A stretch of 28,592 nt of DNA from DASWUZ01 sp036401375. GTDB lineage: Bacteria > Acidobacteriota > Terriglobia > Terriglobales > Acidobacteriaceae. Of the stretch, positions 1 to 6,915 are shown piece by piece. The DNA lies in NCBI GenBank assembly GCA_036401375.1, contig DASWVB010000015.1:1-28592 (forward strand). The letters run 5' to 3'. A model generated the notes under the pieces. That model was not told the DNA's origin. It was given only the letters and a program-made list of their open reading frames with translations, and did no database searches. How positions within the stretch are numbered: position 1 is the stretch's first letter; each line of letters begins with the position of its first letter. Both the position numbers and the translations under genes were made by a program.

Positions 1-109
1 GACCCACGATGGCAACCCACCGCACCAGTGTGCGTCGAAAACCTGGACTCATCTTACCTGCCTCTCGAGGATGTCGTGCCTCTGCAACAGATGAGTGTAC
101 CCTCTCGCG

Positions 110-655
110 TCAGCCTGTGGAGGGCGCCGGCTGGTCAGGCAGACCTGGAAGTGTCCTGCGGAAGAAGCTGAGCCCCTCCACGACCTGATCGTTGTACGCC
201 GGGCACTGCTCAAAGCCGAGTCGCCGGTAGAGCCGCACGGCCGCCGGCATGGACTCCGGCTCCGTATCGAGGTAGATGGCCCGGTAGCCGGCCGCCGCGG
301 CTCGTTCAAACACTGCATGCGCCAGTCCCTCGCCAATGGCACCGCGGCGAAAGGCGGGGCGCACCCACAAGCGCTTCAACTCGCAGGCAAGCTCCGGGAC
401 AGACCCCTCAAGCGGGCGAAACGCCGCACAGCCCGCCGCGCGCTCTCCCACGAAGGCCAGCAGCAGTTCGCTGCCCGGGGCCGCGTAGCGGGCGGCAGGC
501 TCGGCGATCTCGCTCGTCAGGCGAGCGGCGGCAAACCTCTCAGGCCCGGTAGCAGAGAGCACGAAGTCGCCATACTCACGCAGCAAATCCCGGGCCGTCG
601 CGGCGAGCCCTGGATCAGCGCCTGCACCCAGAGCTTCAATCCGAACCGCGTACAT
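110..655 (-). CDS. GNAT family N-acetyltransferase
   Basis: This predicted acetyltransferase of 181 residues should move the acetyl group of acetyl-CoA to an amine; the acceptor is unknown. The central GNAT fold is visible: a hydrophobic strand ending in LKRLWVRPAFRR, then the acetyl-CoA pyrophosphate loop RRGAIGEGL, a following helix (HAVFERAAAAGY), the strand YRAIYLDTE and the closing LYRRLGFEQ segment typical of the family. An in-frame ATG lies four codons upstream at 667. I prefer 655 because GGAG sits just before it and the protein then begins MYAVRIEAL, a normal GNAT first strand. The gene is transcribed away from the neighbouring methyltransferase gene but on the same strand, with about 80 bp between them. 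The family call is firm and the substrate is open. Confidence 0.85.
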   Translation of the reverse strand: MYAVRIEALGAGADPGLAATARDLLREYGDFVLSATGPERFAAARLTSEIAEPAARYAAPGSELLLAFVGERAAGCAAFRPLEGSVPELACELKRLWVRPAFRRGAIGEGLAHAVFERAAAAGYRAIYLDTEPESMPAAVRLYRRLGFEQCPAYNDQVVEGLSFFRRTLPGLPDQPAPSTG

Positions 656-735
656 GTGTCTCCGCATGGAACGTCTGCCCGCTGTGACGCAGGTTCACAC
701 TTCAGATTGCAAGCAGCCCGCCGCCACATGCAGAC

Positions 736-1293
736 TCAGTAGATGTAGGGAACGAGCCGCTTCGTCACCCTGGAGTAGTCGACGTACTCCTCACCGAAGG
801 CCTCGGTGAGGGCAGCCTCCTCCACGTGCATCCGGTAGAGCAGCGCAGCAAGCGGCAGCAGCACCGCGATCGCGACGCTGTACCAGTTCCGCAGACGCAG
901 GCCCACCGCGAGAAAGACGATCATCATCCCCAGGTAGGAGGGATGCCGCACCAGGCGGAACAATCCCGTCTTGTGAACATGCTGATCGTCGTGGATCGCT
1001 ACATTGACGCTGAAGGACCTGCCCAGCGTGACGATCGCCGTCCAGCGTATCGCGAGGCCGACGATGAGCAGAGAGAGGCTCACCGGCGCAATCCAGGGTG
1101 CGTGCCGCAGGTCTCCACCGGGCAGCACGAACGGCGCCCATCCGCTGGCAAACATCGCCGCGCAGATCACAACCCACAGCAGGACCAGGGACCCGCGGTC
1201 GCTCACCTTTCCATCGCCGCTGCGGGTGCGCGTGACGATGAGAATGAGTACCTCTGAGGCCAGCCACACCCAGTAAAGAACTCTGAAGATCAT
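736..1293 (-). CDS. ICMT/PEMT-like integral membrane methyltransferase
   Basis: This membrane protein of 185 residues belongs to the isoprenylcysteine carboxyl methyltransferase / phospholipid methyltransferase superfamily. About five hydrophobic segments are visible. The C-terminal half carries the diagnostic SAM-binding region GLFRLVRHPSYLGMM, followed by two hydrophobic stretches, an E-E-x-x-L motif (VEEAALTEAFGEEYVDY) and a basic tail, as in bacterial ICMT-like proteins. The open frame extends upstream to 1401, but ATG 1293 is preferred: AGGAGAG lies about 10 bases before it and the first membrane span follows at once (MIFRVLYWVWLASEVL). Bacteria have no prenylated CaaX proteins, so the methyl acceptor is unknown. 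It is divergent from the membrane protein gene at 1401. Confidence 0.85.
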   Translation of the reverse strand: MIFRVLYWVWLASEVLILIVTRTRSGDGKVSDRGSLVLLWVVICAAMFASGWAPFVLPGGDLRHAPWIAPVSLSLLIVGLAIRWTAIVTLGRSFSVNVAIHDDQHVHKTGLFRLVRHPSYLGMMIVFLAVGLRLRNWYSVAIAVLLPLAALLYRMHVEEAALTEAFGEEYVDYSRVTKRLVPYIY

Positions 1294-1350
1294 GCGCGAA
1301 CGACTCTCCTGCCTGCCAGACTTTACGCCTGATCTGCCGGGCTGCCTGCA

Positions 1351-1356
1351 AGTATA
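1351..1356 (-). promoter_or_regulatory. Possible -10 box for the ICMT-like gene
   Basis: Reading the minus strand, TATACT matches five of six consensus -10 positions and lies about 57 bases before ATG 1293, inside the only spacer between the divergent genes. No convincing -35 hexamer is seen at 16-18 bp, so this is weak. Confidence 0.25.
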
Positions 1357-1389
1357 GTTCGGCGCGGCTTCAATGCATTCGTCATGCTC

Positions 1390-1395
1390 TAATAC
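1390..1395 (+). promoter_or_regulatory. Possible -10 box giving a leaderless transcript
   Basis: TAATAC ends five bases before ATG 1401, so transcription would begin at or next to the start codon. No Shine-Dalgarno sequence precedes this ATG, which fits a leaderless mRNA. The -35 region is poor, so the call is tentative. Confidence 0.25.
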
Positions 1396-1400
1396 AGACA

Positions 1401-1949
1401 ATGCACGTGAGCGGGGCGTCGATCCTACTGATCTTTATCGTCGCCTCCCTGGCAGTGATGCTCCTGCTGCTGCATCGCACACCCCTCGGCTCGGTCATCC
1501 ATGAGAATATTGCCGACCGTCCGCGGCGCCGGATGTTTCTCGCGTCGGTCAGCTTCTTCGTCACCTTCCTGGGAGTGCGGCTGCTGGTGACATCGATCAC
1601 CCACCACGTCGGACCCTTCGGGTACGTGACCATGGGCGGGCGGCACATCCACCATCTCGTCTGGGGTATCTTCATCCTGCTGCTGGTCGGCTATGGATGG
1701 CTGGCAGAGGTGGGCAGCGGACACACGGCGCGATCCATCTTTGCGGCGCGGACCATGGCGCTGCTCTATGGGATGGGCGCCGCTCTCACGCTTGACGAGT
1801 TCGCACTCTGGCTCAACCTCAGCGCCGACGCCTACTGGTCGAGGCAGGGAAGAGAGAGTCTCGACGCTGTTGTACTCTTCGGCGCGCTGCTGGCCATCGG
1901 CGCGTGGGGCGCCCCCGCCATCAAGGCCCTGGCGCGGCGTTCCAGGTAG
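1401..1949 (+). CDS. Hypothetical membrane protein with HIHH motif
   Basis: This integral membrane protein of 182 residues has about five predicted spans (roughly residues 7-25, 45-65, 86-102, 115-135 and 155-172). I do not recognise a named family. Two features look conserved rather than random: a histidine cluster GRHIHHLVWG at 80-89 at the start of the third span, and an acidic pair in TLDEFALWLNL at 130-140 after the fourth, followed by an aromatic and charged stretch (DAYWSRQGRESLDA). The three histidines and D132/E133 could form a metal or quinone site at the membrane interface, but that is inference. No ribosome-binding site is seen and the transcript may be leaderless. The start overlaps the upstream extension of the divergent methyltransferase frame, supporting the shorter start for that gene. 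Confidence 0.75.
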   Translation: MHVSGASILLIFIVASLAVMLLLLHRTPLGSVIHENIADRPRRRMFLASVSFFVTFLGVRLLVTSITHHVGPFGYVTMGGRHIHHLVWGIFILLLVGYGWLAEVGSGHTARSIFAARTMALLYGMGAALTLDEFALWLNLSADAYWSRQGRESLDAVVLFGALLAIGAWGAPAIKALARRSR

Positions 1950-2064
1950 TTGCGCATCCAGGATGTCGTATTTCCCGCGGTCCGTTATAGAATGACGGCA
2001 GCCCATAGATAAAACAGCTCCGCCACCTCCCCCCACTTCTACCCTTGAGAAGAGAGGTTTTTGC

Positions 2065-2877
2065 ATGAAGGAACTGCTGACCGACGAGTACGCTGCCAAG
2101 CTTCTTCAACTAGCAAAAGACAGTGCGGAGGCGTACAAGAGCGCCAAGCCATTTCCGCACATTTACTTTGATAACTTCCTGCCCGTCGAGTCTGCGGAAG
2201 CGGCACTGAGAGAGTTTCCCGAGCCGAAGCAGTTGAAGTGGAGCGAGTTCGACAACCCGAACGAAAAAAAGCTGGCCTTTGACGCGGTCGAGAGGCTGCC
2301 CGCAGCGACTCGCGATGTCCTCTACTTCCTCAACAGCCGTCCGATGATCGAGTTCCTCGAGATACTCACCGGCATCGAGGGCGTCATCCCCGATCCGTAC
2401 TTCGTCGGCGGAGGCCTGCATCAGATCAAGCCGGGCGGCAAGCTGGGCGTCCACGCCGACTTCAATATCCATGAGAAGTTCAAGCTCGACCGCCGCATCA
2501 ACGTGCTGGTCTACATGAATAAGGACTGGAAGGAAGAGTACGGCGGCCACTTCGAGTTATGGAATAAAGATATGACGGCGGCAGAGGCAAAGATACTTCC
2601 ACTGTTTAATCGCTGCGCCATCTTCAGCACGACCGATTATTCCTACCACGGTCATCCGACTCCTCTGGCCTGCCCTCCAGACCGTACTCGTAAGTCGATC
2701 GCGACCTACTACTATACCAACGGGCGTCCCGAAGAGGAGGTAGGCGACAGCCACTCCACGATCTTCAGGGCCGTACCGGGCGAGGCGCCGGTCCGCCCGC
2801 AGATCAGCTTCAAGCAGGTAGTCAAAGCTTTCGTGCCGCCTATCCTGACCAGCTCCTATCGCAAGAACGGCAAGTAA
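2065..2877 (+). CDS. 2OG-Fe(II) oxygenase superfamily protein
   Basis: This soluble protein of 270 residues resembles the Tpa1/Ofd1-like branch of 2-oxoglutarate and Fe(II)-dependent oxygenases (prolyl 4-hydroxylase type). The iron-binding facial triad is visible: H130 and D132 in GVHADFN, and H195 in YSYHGHP. R209 in the following RKSIATYYYT strand is the expected 2-oxoglutarate anchor. The N-terminal part (FPHIYFDNFLP) and the strand NVLVYMNKDW followed by YGGHFELW are typical of this group. It lacks a signal peptide. The ATG is preceded by AGAGAGG. The gene stands alone, and an intrinsic terminator starts 33 bp after its stop. In acidobacteria such enzymes are often near glycan genes, but nothing here shows the substrate. 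Confidence 0.88.
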   Translation: MKELLTDEYAAKLLQLAKDSAEAYKSAKPFPHIYFDNFLPVESAEAALREFPEPKQLKWSEFDNPNEKKLAFDAVERLPAATRDVLYFLNSRPMIEFLEILTGIEGVIPDPYFVGGGLHQIKPGGKLGVHADFNIHEKFKLDRRINVLVYMNKDWKEEYGGHFELWNKDMTAAEAKILPLFNRCAIFSTTDYSYHGHPTPLACPPDRTRKSIATYYYTNGRPEEEVGDSHSTIFRAVPGEAPVRPQISFKQVVKAFVPPILTSSYRKNGK

Positions 2878-2910
2878 CTCCGCCGGATTTCAAGCTACTC
2901 CGGCTATAGG

Positions 2911-2961
2911 TCGCTGCCTGGCTCCTGTTGCTACTCAGGAGTCGGGCAGCGATTTTAATTT
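2911..2961 (+). terminator. Strong intrinsic terminator after the oxygenase gene
   Basis: The arms 2911-2927 and 2936-2952 pair over 17 positions, with two G-U wobbles and no mismatch, around an 8-base loop (TTGCTACT), followed by TTTTAATTT. It ends transcription from the 2OG-Fe(II) oxygenase gene. Confidence 0.92.
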
Positions 2962-3201
2962 GCCTGTTGTTGAGCGCAAGTACTTCAGAGGTGTGAATTT
3001 CCTCGCAGCAACGCTAGGTGGATATTGGCAGGCAATTTCCGGATGCGAAAAGGGTGTGGGAGTGGTCGGCCAATGCGAGGCACGAGACCTCAAGACTGCC
3101 ATGCCTAGTTCGGCGGGAGAGCAAGTGCCGCGACCGGCTTCCGCGAGACGCAGAGCGCGAGGAGACATGTGCTTCGGTCATACGTCAGATAGAGCTCGTC
3201 G
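2962..3201. other. Non-coding spacer with no recognisable content
   Basis: With the terminator this makes a 324-bp gap between the oxygenase gene and the DoxX-like gene. Short open frames cross it, but they lack ribosome-binding sites and protein-like composition. I see no repeat, RNA gene or clear regulatory site. Confidence 0.5.
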
Positions 3202-3717
3202 TCAGTTGTAGTTCTTGCGGGTGTAGGTCCAGGCCCACAGGATGAGCGGCAGCTGCAGCGGGACGCGAACCCACTGGAACCACGATTGTCCGAAGATCCC
3301 AGGGAAGGGAAGATGTGCGACGGCCATGTAGACGTTGGCGGGCGAGACGGCCACCAGCAACGCGATCAGACCCCACGCGGCCGCCCGCTGCAGCGGCCTG
3401 ATCAGCAGAGCGAGGCCGCCCGCGATCTCCGCCGCACCGCTGATCCAGACCAGGGCCAGCGGATGAGGCAGGAGCGGCGGCATAATCCTGACATAGGGTG
3501 CCGGGTGAAGGAAGTGAAGCGCTCCCGACGCGACAAAGACCGACGCGAAGACCCAGCGTCCCGCCTTTCGCGCAGCGCTCTCAGCCCTCGGCGCGGGGTC
3601 TTGCTGTGAGGTGCCGGGGGGCCGATCGTACGACTCCGGAAGCCCGCCGCCGGACGCTCCTTGACCCGAGGTGGAAGGGAAGCCGCCAGTGCTGTCGCCA
3701 TCTTCGCTGGTCTGCAG
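3202..3717 (-). CDS. DoxX-like membrane protein, start codon unresolved
   Basis: This is a small four-helix membrane protein of the DoxX type. The only in-frame ATG (3483) begins MPPLLPHPLALVW, but the same frame reads upstream without a stop through RWVFASVFVASGALHF-LHPAPYVRI. That is exactly the first DoxX membrane helix, so translation must start upstream of 3483. No ATG, GTG or TTG exists in this frame before it enters the rrf2-like gene. A CTG at 3717 has AGGAG eight bases before it, and that AGGAG overlaps the rrf2 stop codon. I therefore set the boundary there, giving a Pro/Ser-rich N-terminal leader. Alternatives are a frameshift from an ATG at 3701 in another frame, or a decayed start. 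The preceding rrf2-like gene probably regulates it. The C-terminus (residues up to YTRKNYN) is intact. Confidence 0.6.
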   Translation of the reverse strand: MQTSEDGDSTGGFPSTSGQGASGGGLPESYDRPPGTSQQDPAPRAESAARKAGRWVFASVFVASGALHFLHPAPYVRIMPPLLPHPLALVWISGAAEIAGGLALLIRPLQRAAAWGLIALLVAVSPANVYMAVAHLPFPGIFGQSWFQWVRVPLQLPLILWAWTYTRKNYN

Positions 3718-3728
3718 GACGGCGGCTC

Positions 3729-4133
3729 CTACTTCTTCGACTTCGAGAGCTTCCTGGCGAGCTGGCCGATGTTGGAACCGTTCAACTCGGACTCGAGCGC
3801 CGCCTGGGCACCTGTAAATATCTTCTGCAGAGTGTTGTTCAGCCTCGCGTCCTGGGCCGCCGAGGCGTTGAACAGGGCCGAAGGCTCGAGCGCACTGTAA
3901 ACCTCGCCCAGCCTGATCTCCTTCGCAGGCCTTGCCAGCTTCGACCCGCCGCTTGGGCCCTTCTGGCTGTCGATCAGCTCCGCCTGCTGCAGCCGTGATA
4001 ACACCCGCCGTATCACCACCGGGTTGGTATTCAGCTTGTGCGAGATCTGGTCCGAGGTCATCAGACCGTCAGGTGCGGCAGCGAGGGTCACGAGGATATG
4101 AACTCCGGTAGCGAATCGTGTGTTGACAGCCAT
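3729..4133 (-). CDS. Rrf2 family transcriptional regulator lacking cysteines
   Basis: This DNA-binding protein of 134 residues has the Rrf2 winged helix-turn-helix. It opens MAVNTRFATGVHILVTLA, has the recognition region TSDQISHKLNTNPVVIRRVLSRL (about residues 27-49) and the wing KGPSGGSKLARP, then a dimerisation helix. Unlike IscR, NsrR or RirA it has no cysteine at all, so it cannot bind the usual Fe-S cluster. Length and sequence are closer to B. subtilis YwnA. The open frame runs upstream to 4235, but residue 35 of that frame is the family-typical start (ATG 4133). The DoxX-like gene follows directly and is probably its target. The signal sensed is unknown. Confidence 0.85.
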   Translation of the reverse strand: MAVNTRFATGVHILVTLAAAPDGLMTSDQISHKLNTNPVVIRRVLSRLQQAELIDSQKGPSGGSKLARPAKEIRLGEVYSALEPSALFNASAAQDARLNNTLQKIFTGAQAALESELNGSNIGQLARKLSKSKK

Positions 4134-4332
4134 GCGCCAAGTTACCACGGACCGGCGGCCGGGCATCGCCAAATCCGGCGGCAGAGGCGCGCCGCATTTG
4201 CTCGTGCGGCAGGGTTGCGGGCCAGCGCGGCCCAATACCGGCGCGCCGCTGCTGCGACGGCGCCGCAGGGAGGGCGTGCTAGCCTAAGCATGCCTTCGAC
4301 AGGGAACGGAGAAGGCCAGGGAGCAGCTGCGG

Positions 4333-5130
4333 TTGCATATACTTTTTGTCGGTGACGTATTCGGCTCCCCGGGCCGGAATATTGTGCGCGCCCACATCGG
4401 ACACGTCATCGAGGAGCGCGGCGTTGACCTCGTTGTCATCAATGCCGAGAACTCCGCCGGAGGCTTCGGCGTCACTCCCGCCATCTCCGACGAACTCTTT
4501 GACCTCGGCGCGCACGTGCTCACCACCGGCAACCACGTCTGGGACAAGCGCGAGATCATCGAGTACCTGCAGTCTGTGCCGGCGTCGAGCGATGAGCGGG
4601 CGCGGCGGATCATCCGGCCAGCCAACTATGCGCCGGGTACGCCAGGGTACGGCTTCTACGAGGGCGCCCTGCCCGGTGGTCAGACCTACGCCGTGATCAA
4701 CCTGCAGGGCCGCGTCTTCATGAATACGTATGACGACCCGTTTCGCACCGTCGATGAGCTTTTGAAGCAGATCACGGCCAGGGTGATCCTGGTCGACATT
4801 CACGCGGAGGCCACTTCAGAGAAGGCGGCGCTCGGCTGGTACCTCGATGGCCGGGTGACAGCGGTCCTCGGCACCCACACTCACGTCCCTACGGCGGATT
4901 CGCGGGTGCTGACCGGGGGCACCGCCTACCAGACCGACGTCGGCATGAGCGGCCCCTATGACAGCATCATCGGTGTTGAAAAGGAGCTCGTGCTGGCAAG
5001 GTTTCTGACCGGAATGCCGGGCAAGTTCGAGCCCGCCAGGGGCGACCCGAGGATGTCTGCCGTGCTGATCGAGTGTGACGGGGAGACGGGACGCGCGTCC
5101 TCTATTCAGCGGCTCATGCTCGGCGAGTGA
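4333..5130 (+). CDS. ymdB: YmdB-family metallophosphoesterase (TIGR00282)
   Basis: This protein of 265 residues should hydrolyse phosphodiesters, with 2',3'- or 3',5'-cyclic nucleotides as known YmdB substrates, using a binuclear metal centre. All metal ligands are visible and match B. subtilis YmdB: D8 (FVGDVFG), E39-N40 (INAEN), N67-H68 (TTGNHVWDK), H157 (VDIHAE), and H182/H184 (GTHTHVPTAD). The family end motif TDVGMSGPYDSIIG is also present. The start is TTG 4333, which gives MHILFVGD, the normal N-terminus, with AGGGAG about nine bases before it. In Bacillus YmdB affects motility and biofilm choice, but its role here is unknown. The acyltransferase gene starts 22 bp downstream, so they may share a transcript. 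Confidence 0.92.
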   Translation: MHILFVGDVFGSPGRNIVRAHIGHVIEERGVDLVVINAENSAGGFGVTPAISDELFDLGAHVLTTGNHVWDKREIIEYLQSVPASSDERARRIIRPANYAPGTPGYGFYEGALPGGQTYAVINLQGRVFMNTYDDPFRTVDELLKQITARVILVDIHAEATSEKAALGWYLDGRVTAVLGTHTHVPTADSRVLTGGTAYQTDVGMSGPYDSIIGVEKELVLARFLTGMPGKFEPARGDPRMSAVLIECDGETGRASSIQRLMLGE

Positions 5131-5152
5131 CCTGGTCTGAGGGCAGAGAGAC

Positions 5153-6235
5153 GTGCAAGCGCGCGCTGCTACCATGCAAGGCATGACGCTCTCGCCAGCT
5201 GACGGCCGTCCCACCGTCGTTGCACGACTGGCAGCGCCGAGAGACCCCTCGCTCGACATCGTCAAGGGGATTGCGATCACCCTCGTGGTGCTCGGCCATA
5301 CCCTGCAGGGGCTGGGCCATCGCGGGTGGTGGAACACGCCCTCCAGCCGTCTGCTGATCGACTTCATCTACAGCTTTCATATGCCGGCCTTCTTCTTCGT
5401 CAGTGGACTGCTGGTGAGCGGAAGCATGGCCCGCCGAAGTACCTCCGGCTTTCTCATTGACAAGGTCCGGACCATCCTCTATCCCTATCTGCTTTGGATC
5501 GCAATCGATGCGGCCACGGAGCCGCTGACCGCGGGGTTCCGCTCGACCGCCAGGATCTCCATCGTCGAATATGTGCAGAAGGCTCTCAGGGGCGAACAGA
5601 GCTGGTTCCTGCAGTGCCTCTTTCTGCTGATGGTCTTGAGCCTCTTGACGCGCCGGCTGCCGGACTGGCTGCGCGCTCTGCTGGCAGTGTCGGTCTGCGT
5701 GCTCACTCCGGCGTCTCACAACGCGGTGATCGAGCCGGTGCTCAGGGAGTGGGTCTTCGTTGCCGCCGGTCAACTCGCCGGCAGCCGCATCAGGGCCCTC
5801 GAAGGGCTGGGACCCTGGCTGGCCGCCGGTCTGCTGACCGCCCTGGCGGCCGTGCAGCTGGCCGCCGTCGGCGTTCTGCAGCCGGCTATAGCGGACTATC
5901 CGCTGCGCAGTCATGCGCTCTTCGTCGCTCTCGGACTTGGAGGCACGACGGGGCTGTTCTGTGCGGCGAAGCTGCTCCGGGGCTCGAGGCTGGCCGAGCT
6001 TTGCGCGTGGGTCGGCGAGGCCTCGATCGCAGTCTACCTGCTGCATCCTTACTTTCAGGGCGGAACGAGGCTGGCAATCGTCTTCCTGTTTCACACCCAT
6101 CGCGCCTTGCCGCATCTCTTGTTGACGACCGCCGTCGCCACGTTAGTGCCGGCGCTGATCTGGCACAACCGGCGCCGCCTGCATGTGGGACTGCTGTTCA
6201 GCTGGGATGGAGATGCGGTAAAACGTCGTAGTTGA
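5153..6235 (+). CDS. Acyltransferase 3 family membrane protein
   Basis: This membrane protein of 360 residues belongs to the acyltransferase 3 family, which acetylates or acylates sugars of surface polysaccharides from a cytoplasmic acyl donor. About ten hydrophobic spans are visible. The N-terminal signature DIVKGIAITLVVLGHT (catalytic H49) and the second motif YSFHMPAFFFVSGLL mark the fucose-4-O-acetylase-like subgroup. The C-terminal membrane segments (VGEASIAVYLLHPYF) also fit. The start is uncertain: GTG 5153 is preceded by AGAGAG, while ATG 5174 and ATG 5183 are in frame and would remove a short cytoplasmic leader. The gene lies close behind ymdB on the same strand. The acceptor molecule cannot be deduced. 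Confidence 0.88.
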   Translation: MQARAATMQGMTLSPADGRPTVVARLAAPRDPSLDIVKGIAITLVVLGHTLQGLGHRGWWNTPSSRLLIDFIYSFHMPAFFFVSGLLVSGSMARRSTSGFLIDKVRTILYPYLLWIAIDAATEPLTAGFRSTARISIVEYVQKALRGEQSWFLQCLFLLMVLSLLTRRLPDWLRALLAVSVCVLTPASHNAVIEPVLREWVFVAAGQLAGSRIRALEGLGPWLAAGLLTALAAVQLAAVGVLQPAIADYPLRSHALFVALGLGGTTGLFCAAKLLRGSRLAELCAWVGEASIAVYLLHPYFQGGTRLAIVFLFHTHRALPHLLLTTAVATLVPALIWHNRRRLHVGLLFSWDGDAVKRRS

Positions 6236-6513
6236 ATGGCTCGCCTGTCGCTGCGTCCTGTTTATGCTATGTCCGATAACGTATATTCTGTATACTCGAC
6301 CTCCACAATAGAAATTCGCATCAGGTGCCCGTCCCCGACGGCTACCGCTCATGAGGCTACCAGCGGCATTCCCACACCAGAGGGTTTAACAGCCAATACC
6401 CCAAGCTGTCCGAGGACGATCCTCAGCTCATCGCCTGACGGCGCAACAAGCTTCCGCATCTCGACTGGCGAAAACCCCAGCTATTCCATGAATATCGTAT
6501 AGAATCGTCCTAC
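6236..6513. promoter_or_regulatory. Leader/regulatory region of the molybdate operon
   Basis: This 278-bp gap between the acyltransferase gene and the HTH-Mop regulator gene is noticeably richer in A/T than the surrounding coding DNA at both ends. It holds the palindrome described separately at 6281-6296. A TAGAAT box at 6500-6505 ends eight bases before ATG 6514. An open frame crosses most of the gap but has no ribosome-binding site and a random-looking product, so I treat the gap as regulatory. I cannot recognise a molybdenum-cofactor riboswitch fold by eye. Confidence 0.5.
6281..6296 (+). promoter_or_regulatory. Palindrome GTATA-N5-TATAC overlapping a -10-like box
   Basis: The perfect inverted repeat GTATA-TTCTG-TATAC occupies 6281-6295. 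Its right arm with the next base reads TATACT, a good -10 box. This is the layout of an operator overlapping a promoter, upstream of a molybdate-sensing regulator and modABC. Its flanks (GATAAC before it) recall TA-rich ModE-type operators. Binding by the HTH-Mop protein is inference. Confidence 0.35.
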
Positions 6514-6915
6514 ATGGCCGCGCCACTTACACCCCGCGAAGCCGCCATCCGCCTCGGCATCTCATACCCCACCATCAAGCAGTGGCTCTATCAGGGCAAG
6601 ATCAAGGGGGTCAAGACGCCGGGCGGACATTATCGGATCCCTGAGGCGGAGCTTGACTCGCTGCTGCACAAGTCTGCCAGCTCAGAGACTCCCAGGCGCC
6701 AGCGCCTGCGCACCGTCAGCGGCCGCAACCAGCTGGTCGGACGCATTGTCGAGATCAAGATCGAGGGCCTGATGGCCCAGGTCAAGATCTCGATCGGCGG
6801 GCAGATCATCACCTCCATCATCACCGCCGAGGCCGTGAGGGAGATGGACCTCGCGGTCGGCGAGACGGCCGCAGCTCTGATCAAATCCACAGAGGTGATG
6901 ATCATCCGTGTCTAA
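6514..6915 (+). CDS. HTH-Mop molybdate-binding regulator
   Basis: This cytoplasmic protein of 133 residues has two domains. Residues 5-50 form an excisionase/MerR-like helix-turn-helix (LTPREAAIRLGISYPTIKQW followed by GGHYRIPEAEL). Residues 68-132 form a single Mop (TOBE) molybdate-binding module starting GRNQLVGRIVEIKIEGLMA. In Mop proteins this module assembles into oligomers that bind MoO4(2-) or tungstate at subunit interfaces. The gene is first in a mop-modA-modB-modC cluster and its last eight bases overlap modA, so it is almost certainly the molybdate-responsive regulator of the transporter, functionally like ModE but built differently. ATG 6514 lacks a clear ribosome-binding site. 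Whether it activates or represses is unknown. Confidence 0.9.
   Translation: MAAPLTPREAAIRLGISYPTIKQWLYQGKIKGVKTPGGHYRIPEAELDSLLHKSASSETPRRQRLRTVSGRNQLVGRIVEIKIEGLMAQVKISIGGQIITSIITAEAVREMDLAVGETAAALIKSTEVMIIRV

Noticed and set aside
2960..3211. 83-codon open frame starting with TTG after the terminator
   Set aside because: It starts inside the terminator T-tract, has no ribosome-binding site and ends in an Arg-rich random tail.
5114..6115. Minus-strand open frame antisense to the acyltransferase gene
   Set aside because: It lacks membrane spans or domains and overlaps a gene with clear family motifs.
6236..6502. 88-codon open frame before the HTH-Mop gene
   Set aside because: No ribosome-binding site and Ser/Thr/Pro-rich random composition; the stretch is better explained as leader or promoter DNA.
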